The notes below the pieces were generated by a model that ran no database searches, was not told the origin of the DNA, and saw only the letters and a list, made by a program, of their open reading frames with translations. Shown piece by piece: positions 39,784-48,477 of a DNA stretch of 64,000 nt. How positions within the stretch are numbered: the stretch's first letter is position 1; the number at the start of each line of letters is the position of its first letter. The position numbers and the translations under genes were made by a program. Source of the stretch: Mesorhizobium sp. YM1C-6-2 (GTDB lineage Bacteria > Pseudomonadota > Alphaproteobacteria > Rhizobiales > Rhizobiaceae). The stretch covers positions 124,001 to 188,000 of the forward strand of contig NZ_RCIZ01000009.1 of NCBI RefSeq assembly GCF_003666685.1. Direction: 5' to 3'.

Positions 39784-42054
39784 ATGTCAGTCCAGGCACC
39801 GGCGATTCCAGACAGGTATTTCGACAGCGCTGCAACTGCCGATGGCCGGCGGCTGTTGGCGCTGCCGGGCGTTGTCGCGGTCATCGGAGCGCTGGTCACC
39901 GCGGCGATCTCCTTTGCGATCCTCGTCGGCGCCACGCCGATCGCCCCGGACGAAGCCACGACGATCGCGCTCATCATCATCAATGCGCTCTTCGTCGTCG
40001 TCCTGATCGCGCTCATCGGCCGGGAGGTCCATCGCATCGCCATGGCGCGGCGGCGCGGCAAGGCCGCCTCGCGCCTGCATGTGCGCATCGTCGCCATGTT
40101 CTCGTTGATCGCAGTGCTGCCGGCGCTGCTGGTGGCGATAATCGCATCGATCACGCTCGACATCGGCCTCGACCGCTGGTTCGAGATCCGCACCAAGACG
40201 ATCATCAACTCGTCGCTGTCCATCGCCGAAGCCTATGTGCGCGAGAATGCGCGTAACCTGCAGGGCACGACGCTGTCGATGGCGAACGACCTCGACAATG
40301 CGCGTTCGCTTTACGGCCTCGATCGCACCGGTTTTCGCGAATTCCTGAGCAAGCAGGCCGTCGGTAGGGCGCTTGCGCATGCGGCGCTCATCCGCGTCGA
40401 CGGCTCCTTCATCATGAACGCGCAGACGCGGTCGGACTTCGATATGCCGGAGCCGCCCGCCGAGGCCGTCGCCGAAGCCGCTGACGGCCAGCCCGTGCTG
40501 ATCGAGCCGCGCACCAGCAACATCGTCGGCGCGATCATCAAGCTGCGCCAGATCGAGGACGCCTACCTCTACACGATCCGCCTTGTAGACCCCGAGGTGA
40601 TCCGGGCGCGCCAGATCGTCACCGCCAACACCAACGAATATCGCGGGCTCGAGGCCAACCGCCGGACCACGCAGATCGCCTTCGGACTGCTCTATCTCGG
40701 CCTGACGCTGATCATCGTCCTGTCGGCGATCTGGACCGGCATCGCGGTCGCCGACCGGCTGGTCCGGCCGATCCGCCAGCTGATCGGCGCAGCCGACGAG
40801 GTGGCGACGGGCAATCTCGACGTATCCGTGCCGGTACGCCCGTCGGACGGAGACGTCGCCTCGCTCGGCGATACTTTCAATAAGATGCTTCTGCAACTGA
40901 AGTCGCAACGCGACGAAATCCTGCGCGCGAAGGATCTCGTCGATGAACGCCGACGGTTCTCCGAGGCGGTGCTCGCCGGCGTGACAGCGGGCGTCATTGG
41001 CGTCGATCCCGATGGCACGATCACCATCGTCAACCGTTCGGCCGAGACGATGCTCGCGCTGCCGGCCGAGGAGTCCCTCGGACAGAATCTGTCGACGCTG
41101 CTGCCGCATGTCGGCCGCGTCTTCGAGATCGGCCGCAAGTCGGGGCGGCCGGTCTATCGCGAACAGGTGACGTTCTACCGTGCTGGGGCCGAGCGGACCT
41201 TCAACGTCCAGGTGACGATCGAGGGCGGCGACGACCCGCAAGGCGACATGTCCTATGTCGTCACCGTCGACGACATCACCGATCTCGTGCAGGCGCAGCG
41301 GTCGTCGGCCTGGGCCGACGTCGCGCGGCGCATCGCCCACGAGATCAAGAACCCGCTGACGCCGATTCAGCTCTCGGCGGAACGCATCCGCCGCCGCTAC
41401 GGTAAGGTCATCACCGAGGATCGCGAGGTCTTCGACCAGTGCACCGACACTATCATCCGCCAGGTCGAAGATATCGGCCGCATGGTGGACGAGTTCTCGG
41501 CTTTTGCGCGCATGCCGAAGCCGGAGATGAAGGTGATCGACATCCGCGAAGCGCTGCGGGAGGCGTCGTTCCTCATCGAGGTCAGCCGCACCGACATCAA
41601 GTTCGAGCGCGAGTTCGGCAACGAGCCGCTGAAGGGCACCTTCGACAGCCGCCTGATGGCGCAAGCATTCGGCAACGTCATCAAGAACGCCGCGGAGGCG
41701 ATCGAGGCGGTCAACAAGGAAATCGGCGATACGGGCGCAATCCGCATCCGCGCGGACATGGCCGACGGCATGATCCGTGTCGACGTCATCGACAACGGAA
41801 AGGGCCTGCCTCGGGAGAACCGGCAAAGGCTGCTCGAACCTTACATGACGACGCGCGAGAAGGGCACCGGACTCGGCCTCGCAATCGTCAAGAAGATCGT
41901 CGAGGACCATGGCGGCCGGCTGGAACTGCATGACGCTCCGCCGGATTTCCATGGCGGGCGCGGCGCAATGGTCACCATGTTCCTGCCCGCTGCCGCAGCG
42001 GGCGCCTCGGCGGGAAACGATAGAGAAATCGAGAAGGTAAGTGATGGCATCTGA
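39784..42054 (+). CDS. ntrY: Membrane sensor kinase NtrY
   Basis: NtrY is the membrane kinase of the NtrYX pair, linked to nitrogen and redox or envelope control in alphaproteobacteria. From the ATG at 39784 it has 756 residues: three or four N-terminal transmembrane segments, a periplasmic region, a HAMP domain near residues 320-370, a PAS domain, the phosphoacceptor histidine in [21 protein letters not shown], and a HATPase domain ending GTGLGLAIVKKI. A GTG at 39766 is an alternative start but lies next to the upstream direct repeats and has no ribosome-binding site. It overlaps ntrX. Confidence 0.94.
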   Translation: MSVQAPAIPDRYFDSAATADGRRLLALPGVVAVIGALVTAAISFAILVGATPIAPDEATTIALIIINALFVVVLIALIGREVHRIAMARRRGKAASRLHVRIVAMFSLIAVLPALLVAIIASITLDIGLDRWFEIRTKTIINSSLSIAEAYVRENARNLQGTTLSMANDLDNARSLYGLDRTGFREFLSKQAVGRALAHAALIRVDGSFIMNAQTRSDFDMPEPPAEAVAEAADGQPVLIEPRTSNIVGAIIKLRQIEDAYLYTIRLVDPEVIRARQIVTANTNEYRGLEANRRTTQIAFGLLYLGLTLIIVLSAIWTGIAVADRLVRPIRQLIGAADEVATGNLDVSVPVRPSDGDVASLGDTFNKMLLQLKSQRDEILRAKDLVDERRRFSEAVLAGVTAGVIGVDPDGTITIVNRSAETMLALPAEESLGQNLSTLLPHVGRVFEIGRKSGRPVYREQVTFYRAGAERTFNVQVTIEGGDDPQGDMSYVVTVDDITDLVQAQRSSAWADVARRIAHEIKNPLTPIQLSAERIRRRYGKVITEDREVFDQCTDTIIRQVEDIGRMVDEFSAFARMPKPEMKVIDIREALREASFLIEVSRTDIKFEREFGNEPLKGTFDSRLMAQAFGNVIKNAAEAIEAVNKEIGDTGAIRIRADMADGMIRVDVIDNGKGLPRENRQRLLEPYMTTREKGTGLGLAIVKKIVEDHGGRLELHDAPPDFHGGRGAMVTMFLPAAAAGASAGNDREIEKVSDGI

Positions 42055-43405
42055 CATTCTTATCGTCGACGACGAAGAGGACATCCGCGAACTCGTCGCG
42101 GGCATTCTGAGCGACGAGGGCCATGAGACGCGCACCGCGCACGATGCCGATAGCGCGCTGGCGGCGATCGCCGACCGCGTTCCGCGGCTGGTCTTCCTGG
42201 ACATCTGGCTGCAGGGATCGCGCCTCGACGGGCTTGCCCTGCTCGACCAGATCAAGACCATGCATCCCAACCTGCCGGTGGTGATGATCTCGGGTCACGG
42301 CAATATAGAGACGGCCGTCTCCGCGATCCGGCGCGGCGCCTACGACTTCATCGAGAAGCCGTTCAAGGCCGACCGCCTGATCCTGATCGCCGAACGCGCG
42401 CTGGAGACCTCGAAGCTCAAGCGCGAGGTTTCCGATCTCAAGCTGAGGAGCGGCGAGACCTTCGACCTGATCGGCATGTCGTCGGCGATGAGCCAGCTCA
42501 GGCAGACCATCGAGCGCGTTGCGCCGACCAACAGCCGCATCATGATCGTCGGTCCTTCCGGGTCGGGCAAGGAACTGGCGGCGCGGGCGATCCATGCGCT
42601 GTCGTCGCGCAAGGGTGGCCCGTTCGTCACGGTCAACGCGGCGACGATCACGCCGGAGCGCATGGAGATTGAGCTCTTCGGCACCGAATCGAACGGCGGC
42701 GAACGCAAGGTCGGCGCGCTTGAGGAGGCGCATCGCGGCATCCTCTATCTCGACGAGGTGGCCGACATGCCGCGCGAGACGCAGAGCAAGATCCTGCGCG
42801 TTCTGGTCGATCAGCAGTTCGAGCGGGTAGGAGGCACCAAGCGGGTCAAGGTCGACGTCCGCATCATCTCCTCCACGGCGCAGAATCTCGAGGGCATGAT
42901 CGCCGAGGGCCGCTTCAGGGAAGACCTCTATCACAGGCTTGCCGTCGTTCCCGTCATGGTGCCGGGGTTGGCCGAACGCCGCGAGGACATTCCCTATCTG
43001 GTCGACCATTTCATGAAGCAGGTGGCGCGCCAGGCCGGCATCAGGCCGCGCCGCATAGGCGACGATGCGCTAGCCGTGCTGCAGGCACACAACTGGCCGG
43101 GCAACGTCCGACAGCTCCGCAACAACATCGAGCGGCTGATGATCCTCGTCCGCGGCGACGATGTCGAGGCGCCGATCACCGCCGACCTGCTGCCGGCCGA
43201 AATCGGCGACGTGATGCCGCGGGCGCCCAGCCAGTCCGACCAGCACATCATGGCGCTGCCGCTGCGCGAGGCACGCGAAATGTTCGAGAAGGAATATCTG
43301 ATCGCGCAGATCAACCGTTTCGGCGGCAACATCTCGCGCACGGCCGAGTTCATCGGCATGGAGCGCTCGGCGCTGCACCGCAAGCTGAAGTCCTTGGGAG
43401 TGTGA
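42044..43405 (+). CDS. ntrX: Response regulator NtrX
   Basis: The 453-residue partner of NtrY has a receiver domain (ILIVDDEEDIREL; acceptor aspartate in VFLDIWLQG), an AAA+ domain (Walker A GPSGSGKELAAR, Walker B GILYLDEVAD) and a C-terminal helix-turn-helix. Where NtrC has GAFTGA, the sequence reads FGTESNGGERKVGALEEA, so it should not drive sigma-54 polymerase as NtrC does. Relatives act as direct DNA-binding regulators. The ATG at 42044, behind GAAGG, overlaps ntrY by 11 bases. Confidence 0.95.
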   Translation: MASDILIVDDEEDIRELVAGILSDEGHETRTAHDADSALAAIADRVPRLVFLDIWLQGSRLDGLALLDQIKTMHPNLPVVMISGHGNIETAVSAIRRGAYDFIEKPFKADRLILIAERALETSKLKREVSDLKLRSGETFDLIGMSSAMSQLRQTIERVAPTNSRIMIVGPSGSGKELAARAIHALSSRKGGPFVTVNAATITPERMEIELFGTESNGGERKVGALEEAHRGILYLDEVADMPRETQSKILRVLVDQQFERVGGTKRVKVDVRIISSTAQNLEGMIAEGRFREDLYHRLAVVPVMVPGLAERREDIPYLVDHFMKQVARQAGIRPRRIGDDALAVLQAHNWPGNVRQLRNNIERLMILVRGDDVEAPITADLLPAEIGDVMPRAPSQSDQHIMALPLREAREMFEKEYLIAQINRFGGNISRTAEFIGMERSALHRKLKSLGV

Positions 43406-43406
43406 A

Positions 43407-43505
43407 GAGCGAATGGGGAGTAGCGAATAGGGGGAACGGCTTGTCGCCCTCGTCCCTGTTCACTATTCCCGATTTGCCCTATTCGCTACTCCCTATCCGC
43501 TGCTC
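43407..43505. repeat. Intergenic inverted-repeat element between ntrX and dat
   Basis: GGGAGTAGCGAATAGGG at 43416-43432 is repeated in perfect inverted form at 43477-43493; imperfect pairing extends both arms to 43407 and 43505. The enclosed 44 bases contain a further ACTATTCCC partial copy. The composition (GAATAG/CTATTC, GAGTAG/CTACTC) differs from the flanking genes. It looks like a REP- or MITE-like dispersed palindrome rather than a terminator, as no T-run follows. It fills most of the 118-base gap. Confidence 0.7.
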
Positions 43506-43523
43506 ACTTTTCCGAGGGGATCC

Positions 43524-44384
43524 ATGCCGCGCATAGCCTTTGTGAACGGACGCTACGTTCCGCACGCCGACGCTTGCGTGCATGTCGAGGATCGAGGCTA
43601 CCAGTTCGCAGACGGCGTCTACGAGGTATGCGAGGTCGCGCGCGGCTATATCATGGACATGCCGCGGCATCTTGGCCGGCTCGACCGCTCGCTGAAGGAA
43701 CTGCAGATGGCCGCGCCGATGTCCCGCGGAGCCCTGGAGATCGTCATTGCCGAAGTGGTGCGGCGCAACGGCGTCAGGAACGGTCTGGTCTATCTGCAGG
43801 TGACGCGGGGCGTGGCGCGCCGCGACTTCCTGTTCCCGGCCGACACCAAACCGTCGCTCGTGATCATCTCCAAGAAGATCGACCCGGCCATCAACGCAAG
43901 GCGTGCTGAACAGGGCATCAAGGTCATCACGGTGCCGGAGAACCGCTGGGAGCGGGTCGACATCAAGTCGGTCGGCCTGTTGCCGAACGTGCTTGCCAAG
44001 GAGAAGGCGAGGGCCGCCGGCGCGCAGGAGGCCTGGTTCGTCGATACCGAGGGCTATGTGAAGGAAGGCGGGTCCTCGAACGCATGGATCGTCACCGCCG
44101 ATGGCGTGCTGGTCACCCGGCCGGCCGAGCACGGCATCCTGCGCGGCATCACGCGCACCAGCTTGTTCGAGGTTGCCGCCAGTCTCGGCCTGAAGATTGA
44201 GGAACGGGGCTTCTCCGTCTCCGAAGCCAAGGCGGCGCGCGAGGCGTTCATCACATCGGCCACCACCGTCGTCCTGCCGGTGGTGGAGATCGATGGCGCA
44301 CCGGTCGCCAACGGCCATCCGGGAACCGTCGCACTTTCCTTGCGGGGGGCCTTTTTTGACGTTGCGGAAAAAAGGCTGGCCTGA
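43524..44384 (+). CDS. dat: D-amino-acid aminotransferase, fold-type IV
   Basis: The 286-residue PLP enzyme has VEDRGYQFADGVYEV at the N-terminus, the Schiff-base Lys148 in RVDIKSVGLLPNVLAK, and KEGGSSNAWIV, the pattern of D-alanine aminotransferase in the branched-chain/D-amino acid family. It would interconvert D-alanine and D-glutamate for peptidoglycan. Placement between ntrX and hfq is conserved in Rhizobiales. GAGGGG precedes the ATG. Confidence 0.9.
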   Translation: MPRIAFVNGRYVPHADACVHVEDRGYQFADGVYEVCEVARGYIMDMPRHLGRLDRSLKELQMAAPMSRGALEIVIAEVVRRNGVRNGLVYLQVTRGVARRDFLFPADTKPSLVIISKKIDPAINARRAEQGIKVITVPENRWERVDIKSVGLLPNVLAKEKARAAGAQEAWFVDTEGYVKEGGSSNAWIVTADGVLVTRPAEHGILRGITRTSLFEVAASLGLKIEERGFSVSEAKAAREAFITSATTVVLPVVEIDGAPVANGHPGTVALSLRGAFFDVAEKRLA

Positions 44385-44458
44385 TAACCGCAGGCGACGG
44401 AAAATATTGATGTCACGTCTGCCTGCCGTTGTTGACGGCAAGTGGGCGGTTTGTGTGC

Positions 44459-44488
44459 TTGACAGGCTCGGTTAAATTTGGCGCATTA
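44459..44488 (+). promoter_or_regulatory. Possible hfq promoter
   Basis: TTGACA at 44459-44464 is a consensus -35 hexamer, followed after 18 bases by GCATTA, a weak -10. It lies about 40-65 bases before the hfq start. A second TTGACG lies 28 bases upstream. Promoter identity is tentative. Confidence 0.35.
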
Positions 44489-44525
44489 GCTGCGCATTCT
44501 CGGGGATCGGCGAAAGATAAGAAAA

Positions 44526-44774
44526 ATGGCGGAACGCTCGCAAAATCTGCAGGATCTATTCCTGAACTCGGTCCGAAAGACCAAGAATCCACTGACGATC
44601 TTCCTCATCAACGGCGTCAAACTGACGGGCGTGGTCACCTCGTTCGACAATTTTTGCGTGCTCTTGCGCCGCGACGGGCACTCGCAGCTTGTCTACAAGC
44701 ACGCCATCTCCACCATCATGCCGAGCCAGCCGGTTCAGATGTTTGATGGCGAGGAAGCCAGCCAGAGCGCCTGA
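44526..44774 (+). CDS. hfq: RNA chaperone Hfq
   Basis: The 82-residue Sm-like protein pairs small RNAs with their mRNA targets and forms a hexameric ring. It begins [17 protein letters not shown], with Sm1 [15 protein letters not shown] and Sm2 [10 protein letters not shown], nearly the consensus for rhizobial Hfq (NfrA-type regulator of nif genes). Its C-terminal tail is short. hflX begins right after its stop codon. Confidence 0.98.
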   Translation: MAERSQNLQDLFLNSVRKTKNPLTIFLINGVKLTGVVTSFDNFCVLLRRDGHSQLVYKHAISTIMPSQPVQMFDGEEASQSA

Positions 44775-46175
44775 TTGGCACGGCAGAAGAACCCGGGCCC
44801 GGGGGCAAGCGAAGAATCAACCGCCAAGGCCGGTATAGACCGCGCCAAGGCGCCGACTCGCGCGGCCGTCATCGTCCCGGTTCTGCCTCGATCCTTCCGT
44901 GCGGATGACGAAACCGCCCAGAACCGGCCGCGGCTGACCCGGTCGGCCGATGCGCGGCACGAAGAAGCCGTCGGCCTCGCGCGCGCAATCGCTCTCAATA
45001 TCGTCTACAGCGCCGTCGTCGTCGTCAACGATCCGCGTCCGGCGACCTTGCTCGGCTCCGGCAAGGTCGAAGAGATCGCCGCGATCGTTGAGGAGGAGAA
45101 AATCGAGGTGGTCATCTTCGACCATCCGTTGACGCCGGTTCAGCAGCGTAACCTCGAAAAGGGCCTGGACGCCAAGGTACTGGACCGGACGGCGTTGATT
45201 CTGGAGATCTTCGGCGAACGGGCCCGGACCAAGGAAGGCACGCTGCAGGTCGAGCTCGCCCACCTCAACTACCAGAAGGGCCGTCTGGTCAGAAGCTGGA
45301 CCCACCTTGAGCGGCAGAGGGGCGGCGGCGGCTTTCTCGGCGGCCCCGGCGAAACGCAGATAGAAGCCGACCGGCGCGTCCTGCAGGACAAGATCGTCAA
45401 GCTGAAGCGCGAGCTGGAGACGGTGCGGCGGACACGCGACCTGCACCGCGCCAAGCGCAAGAAGGTGCCGTTTCCGGTGGTCGCGATCGTCGGCTACACC
45501 AATGCCGGAAAGTCCACACTTTTCAACCGCTTGACCGGCGCCGGCGTGCTTGCCGAGGACATGCTGTTCGCGACGCTCGATCCGACGCTGCGCCGCGTGC
45601 GGCTGCCGCACGGCACGCCGATCATCCTGTCGGACACGGTGGGGTTCATTTCCGACCTGCCGACGCATCTGGTGGCGGCGTTCCGCGCCACGCTGGAAGA
45701 GGTGGTCGAGGCCGATCTGGTCATCCACCTCAGGGATATAGCCGATCCCGACACCGCCGCGCAGGCGGAGGACGTCGAACGCATCCTCGGCGATCTCGGC
45801 GTCGATGCGGGCGACCGCAAGCGGGTGATCGAGGTCTGGAACAAGATCGACCTGCTCGACGAGGGCAACCGGGCAAGGCTGCTTGCCGGGAAGGACACCG
45901 ACAAGGCCGAACCGCCGATCGCGATTTCGGCGGTGACCGGCGAGGGGCTCGACGCGCTCGCAGCGCTCATCGAGCAGCGCGTTTCGGGCGATCTCCGGGA
46001 GATCACGGTCACGCTCCGTCCACACCAGCTCGGGCTGGTCGACTGGCTCTATCGCAACGGTGACATCGTCTCCCGCGAGGACAACGAGGACGGCAGCGTG
46101 TCGATCTCGATCAGGACGACTGAGGCTACGCGCGAAGAGATCGACAGCCGGTTACGCAACAAAAACAAAGCGTAG
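44775..46175 (+). CDS. hflX: GTPase HflX
   Basis: The 466-residue protein is a ribosome-associated GTPase that splits stalled or heat-damaged ribosomes. It has the N-terminal HflX domain (DHPLTPVQQRNLEKGL, RARTKEGTLQVELAHLNYQ), the glycine-rich RGGGGFLGGPGETQIE, and a G domain with GYTNAGKST, DTVGFISDLP and NKID. The start I give is a TTG directly abutting the hfq stop; a later start is possible because residues 1-40 are poorly conserved. The hfq-hflX pair is conserved. Confidence 0.94.
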   Translation: MARQKNPGPGASEESTAKAGIDRAKAPTRAAVIVPVLPRSFRADDETAQNRPRLTRSADARHEEAVGLARAIALNIVYSAVVVVNDPRPATLLGSGKVEEIAAIVEEEKIEVVIFDHPLTPVQQRNLEKGLDAKVLDRTALILEIFGERARTKEGTLQVELAHLNYQKGRLVRSWTHLERQRGGGGFLGGPGETQIEADRRVLQDKIVKLKRELETVRRTRDLHRAKRKKVPFPVVAIVGYTNAGKSTLFNRLTGAGVLAEDMLFATLDPTLRRVRLPHGTPIILSDTVGFISDLPTHLVAAFRATLEEVVEADLVIHLRDIADPDTAAQAEDVERILGDLGVDAGDRKRVIEVWNKIDLLDEGNRARLLAGKDTDKAEPPIAISAVTGEGLDALAALIEQRVSGDLREITVTLRPHQLGLVDWLYRNGDIVSREDNEDGSVSISIRTTEATREEIDSRLRNKNKA

Positions 46176-46181
46176 TCGGCT

Positions 46182-47006
46182 TCAGCTCACCTTTTTCGCC
46201 TGCTGCCAGAGCACCTCCATCTCGTCGAGCGAGGAAGCATCGAGGGTCCGGCCCGACGCTTCAAGCGCGCGTTCGACGTGATGGAAGCGGCTGCGGAATT
46301 TTTCATTGGTGCCCGACAGCGCCGCCTCTGAATCGACCTTCAGATGACGGCCGAGATTGACCAGCGCGAAGAGCACGTCGCCGAACTCGTCCTTGATGGA
46401 GGCCTGGTCGCCCTTCGCCATCGCCTCGCGCAATTCGCCGATCTCTTCCTCGATCTTGTCGAGGATGGGGCCCGGCTCGGTCCAGTCGAAGCCGACGCGG
46501 GCGGCCTTTTCCTGCAGTTTCAGGGCTCGGGTGAGGGCGGGCAAGGCAACCGGGACGCCGTCGAGGAAACCTTTGCCATGGTCTTCCGGGTCGAGGCCTC
46601 GGGCGACGCGCGCCTCGCGTTTCAGCGCCTTTTCCTCGGCCTTGATCTTTTCCCACATGCCCTTGGCCATGCCGGCGCTGCGGGCTTCCTCGTCGCCGAA
46701 GACGTGCGGATGGCGGCGGATCATCTTCTCCGTGATCGCCTGGACCACATCGCCGAAGGAGAATTCGCCGGCCTCCTCGGCCATCTGCGCGTGGTAGACG
46801 ACCTGGAGAAGCAGGTCGCCGAGTTCCTCCCGCAGATCGTCCATTTCCCCGCGCGCGATGGCGTCGGCGACCTCGTAGGCTTCCTCGATCGTGTAGGGGG
46901 CGATGGATGAGAAGTCCTGTTCGATGTCCCAGGGACAGCCGGTCCTGGGGTCGCGCAGGGCGGCCATGATTTCGATGAGGCGGGAAATGTCGCGGGAGGG
47001 CTTCAT
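46182..47006 (-). CDS. mazG: Nucleoside triphosphate pyrophosphohydrolase MazG
   Basis: The 274-residue enzyme hydrolyses nucleoside triphosphates to monophosphates, cleaning the pool of aberrant nucleotides and influencing ppGpp. Two MazG domains are visible, each with the EExxE...D metal motif: EEAYEVADAI with LREELGDLLLQV, and EEIGELREAM with IKDEFGDVLFAL. CPWDIEQDF near the N-terminus is also typical. It converges on hflX with a 6-base gap. Confidence 0.96.
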   Translation of the reverse strand: MKPSRDISRLIEIMAALRDPRTGCPWDIEQDFSSIAPYTIEEAYEVADAIARGEMDDLREELGDLLLQVVYHAQMAEEAGEFSFGDVVQAITEKMIRRHPHVFGDEEARSAGMAKGMWEKIKAEEKALKREARVARGLDPEDHGKGFLDGVPVALPALTRALKLQEKAARVGFDWTEPGPILDKIEEEIGELREAMAKGDQASIKDEFGDVLFALVNLGRHLKVDSEAALSGTNEKFRSRFHHVERALEASGRTLDASSLDEMEVLWQQAKKVS

Positions 47007-47146
47007 GGGGTGATGCTAGCCTTGTTGTGCAGTGCCGCGAAATGCGTTTTGCACGGATGCAAGATTTTCCACAATTCCACTGTCATGTCCTTGTCGGGCC
47101 GCCACGGCGTTCCTATTCATGACTGATCCGAGCGCGGCAAGCGGGA

Positions 47147-47482
47147 ATGTTGCAGATGCTGATGGAAGGCACCGGAGCGGCTGCGCCGCTTGCGTTCTTC
47201 GTCCGCCGCTGGCGCCGGCAGGTGCCGCTCGGAATGCTGTTCTGGCGCGACATGGTCGTCGTCGGGACGGCGCTGAACCTCGCCACGGCCTTCGCCGGCC
47301 TCATGGCACTGGGCTTCAAGGCCGATCTCGCAGTCGCGATCCTCATCTTCCACGCGCCGCTTCCCTACAATTTCTTCATCGTCGGGGCGATCTGGCGAAC
47401 CGCCGATCTCGCGGACAGGGCGAAGGCATCGTCGGCACGGCTGGGCGCCCTGGCATGGCTGGTGGCCGCAACCATCCTTTGA
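47147..47482 (+). CDS. Small membrane protein of unknown function
   Basis: The 111-residue protein has about three hydrophobic segments (near residues 38-58, 62-86 and 95-111) separated by short charged loops, and a basic N-terminal patch (FVRRWRRQVPLG). I do not recognise a family. There is no clear ribosome-binding site; later ATGs at 47156 and 47162 are possible starts. Codon use and absence of a competing frame support it as a gene. It ends 65 bases before the acetamidase gene. Confidence 0.6.
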   Translation: MLQMLMEGTGAAAPLAFFVRRWRRQVPLGMLFWRDMVVVGTALNLATAFAGLMALGFKADLAVAILIFHAPLPYNFFIVGAIWRTADLADRAKASSARLGALAWLVAATIL

Positions 47483-47547
47483 GTGCGGCGGCACGAGGCG
47501 CCAGCGCAACTTGCCGCCACCAGCCGAGTCGGGCTACGCCGTCAAAC

Positions 47548-48459
47548 ATGACAACACACAGCTTCACCGCCACTGCCTGGCACAATGTGCTCGGCACCTT
47601 TCCTCCCGCTCTCACCGTGGCTTCCGGCGATACGGTGATCACCGAAACGATCGACGCGCACGGCATCGACAAGGACGGCGTGCAGCGCGCCCCTGAGCCG
47701 AATCCGATGAACGGGCCGATCTTCGTGACCGGGGCCGAGCCGGGCGACGCACTCAAGGTCGAGATCCTGCGCATGACGCCGATCCGGGCCACCGGCTGGA
47801 CGCGCGCGTCGCTCGCCGGCAACGTCGTCGAGCCGGAAGTCGTGCGCGGCCTGCCGCCGAGGGACAAGACGAACTGGCGGATCGATCGCCAGGGGCTGAC
47901 CGTGACGCCGGAGCCTGCCGTGCCCGGCCTCGAGCATTTCGTCCTGCCGCTCGAACCGATGATCGGCTGTTTCGGCGTGGCGCCAGCCCTGGGACAGGCT
48001 TTCTCCACCGCGACCAGTGCCGAGAATGGCGGCAACATGGACTACCGCGGTTTTGGTCCGGGCGCGACGGTCTGGTTCCCCGTCGCGGTGCCGGGGGCGC
48101 TGTTCTTCCTCGGCGACTGCCATGCGGCGCAGGGCGACGGCGAGATCGTCGGTACCGGCATCGAGACCTGCTTCGAGGTGGAAGTACGCCTGACCGTCGA
48201 GAAGGGCCGCAATCTGGTCTGGCCGCGCGGCGAAAGCGCCACCGACATCTTTTCGGTCGGCAATGCGAGGCCGCTCGACCAGGCTCTGCAGCACGCGACG
48301 ACCGACATGTTCAACTGGCTGACCGGCGATTACGGCCTCAGCCCGGCGGCAGCGAGCCACCTCATGGGGCAGGTCGTCCGCTATGACGTCGGCAACGTCT
48401 TCGATCCGGCCTACACGATGGTCTGCCGCATCGAGAAGAAATGGCTGCCGAAGCTGTAG
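47548..48459 (+). CDS. Acetamidase/formamidase family protein
   Basis: The 303-residue protein matches the FmdA/AmdA family: GPIFVTGAEPGDALKVEIL, the metal-binding FLGDCHAAQGDGEIVGTGIE, and the C-terminal helix region. These zinc-dependent amidases release ammonia from formamide or acetamide, or act on longer amides. The ATG at 47548 (MTTHSFTA) gives the family N-terminus. No amide transporter is adjacent, so the substrate remains open. Confidence 0.87.
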   Translation: MTTHSFTATAWHNVLGTFPPALTVASGDTVITETIDAHGIDKDGVQRAPEPNPMNGPIFVTGAEPGDALKVEILRMTPIRATGWTRASLAGNVVEPEVVRGLPPRDKTNWRIDRQGLTVTPEPAVPGLEHFVLPLEPMIGCFGVAPALGQAFSTATSAENGGNMDYRGFGPGATVWFPVAVPGALFFLGDCHAAQGDGEIVGTGIETCFEVEVRLTVEKGRNLVWPRGESATDIFSVGNARPLDQALQHATTDMFNWLTGDYGLSPAAASHLMGQVVRYDVGNVFDPAYTMVCRIEKKWLPKL

Positions 48460-48477
48460 TTCTGCGGACGCCCCGGC

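Noticed and set aside
39787-42270. An 827-codon open frame antisense to ntrY
   Set aside because: It shadows the NtrY reading frame and has the skewed Arg/Asp/Leu composition typical of antisense frames.
43407-43505. Transcription terminator after ntrX
   Set aside because: The arms are 44 bases apart and no T-run follows, so a dispersed repeat is the better reading.
47032-47547. Extension of the acetamidase frame by 172 codons
   Set aside because: It runs across the small membrane protein gene in another frame and has no family similarity; the ATG at 47548 matches the family start.
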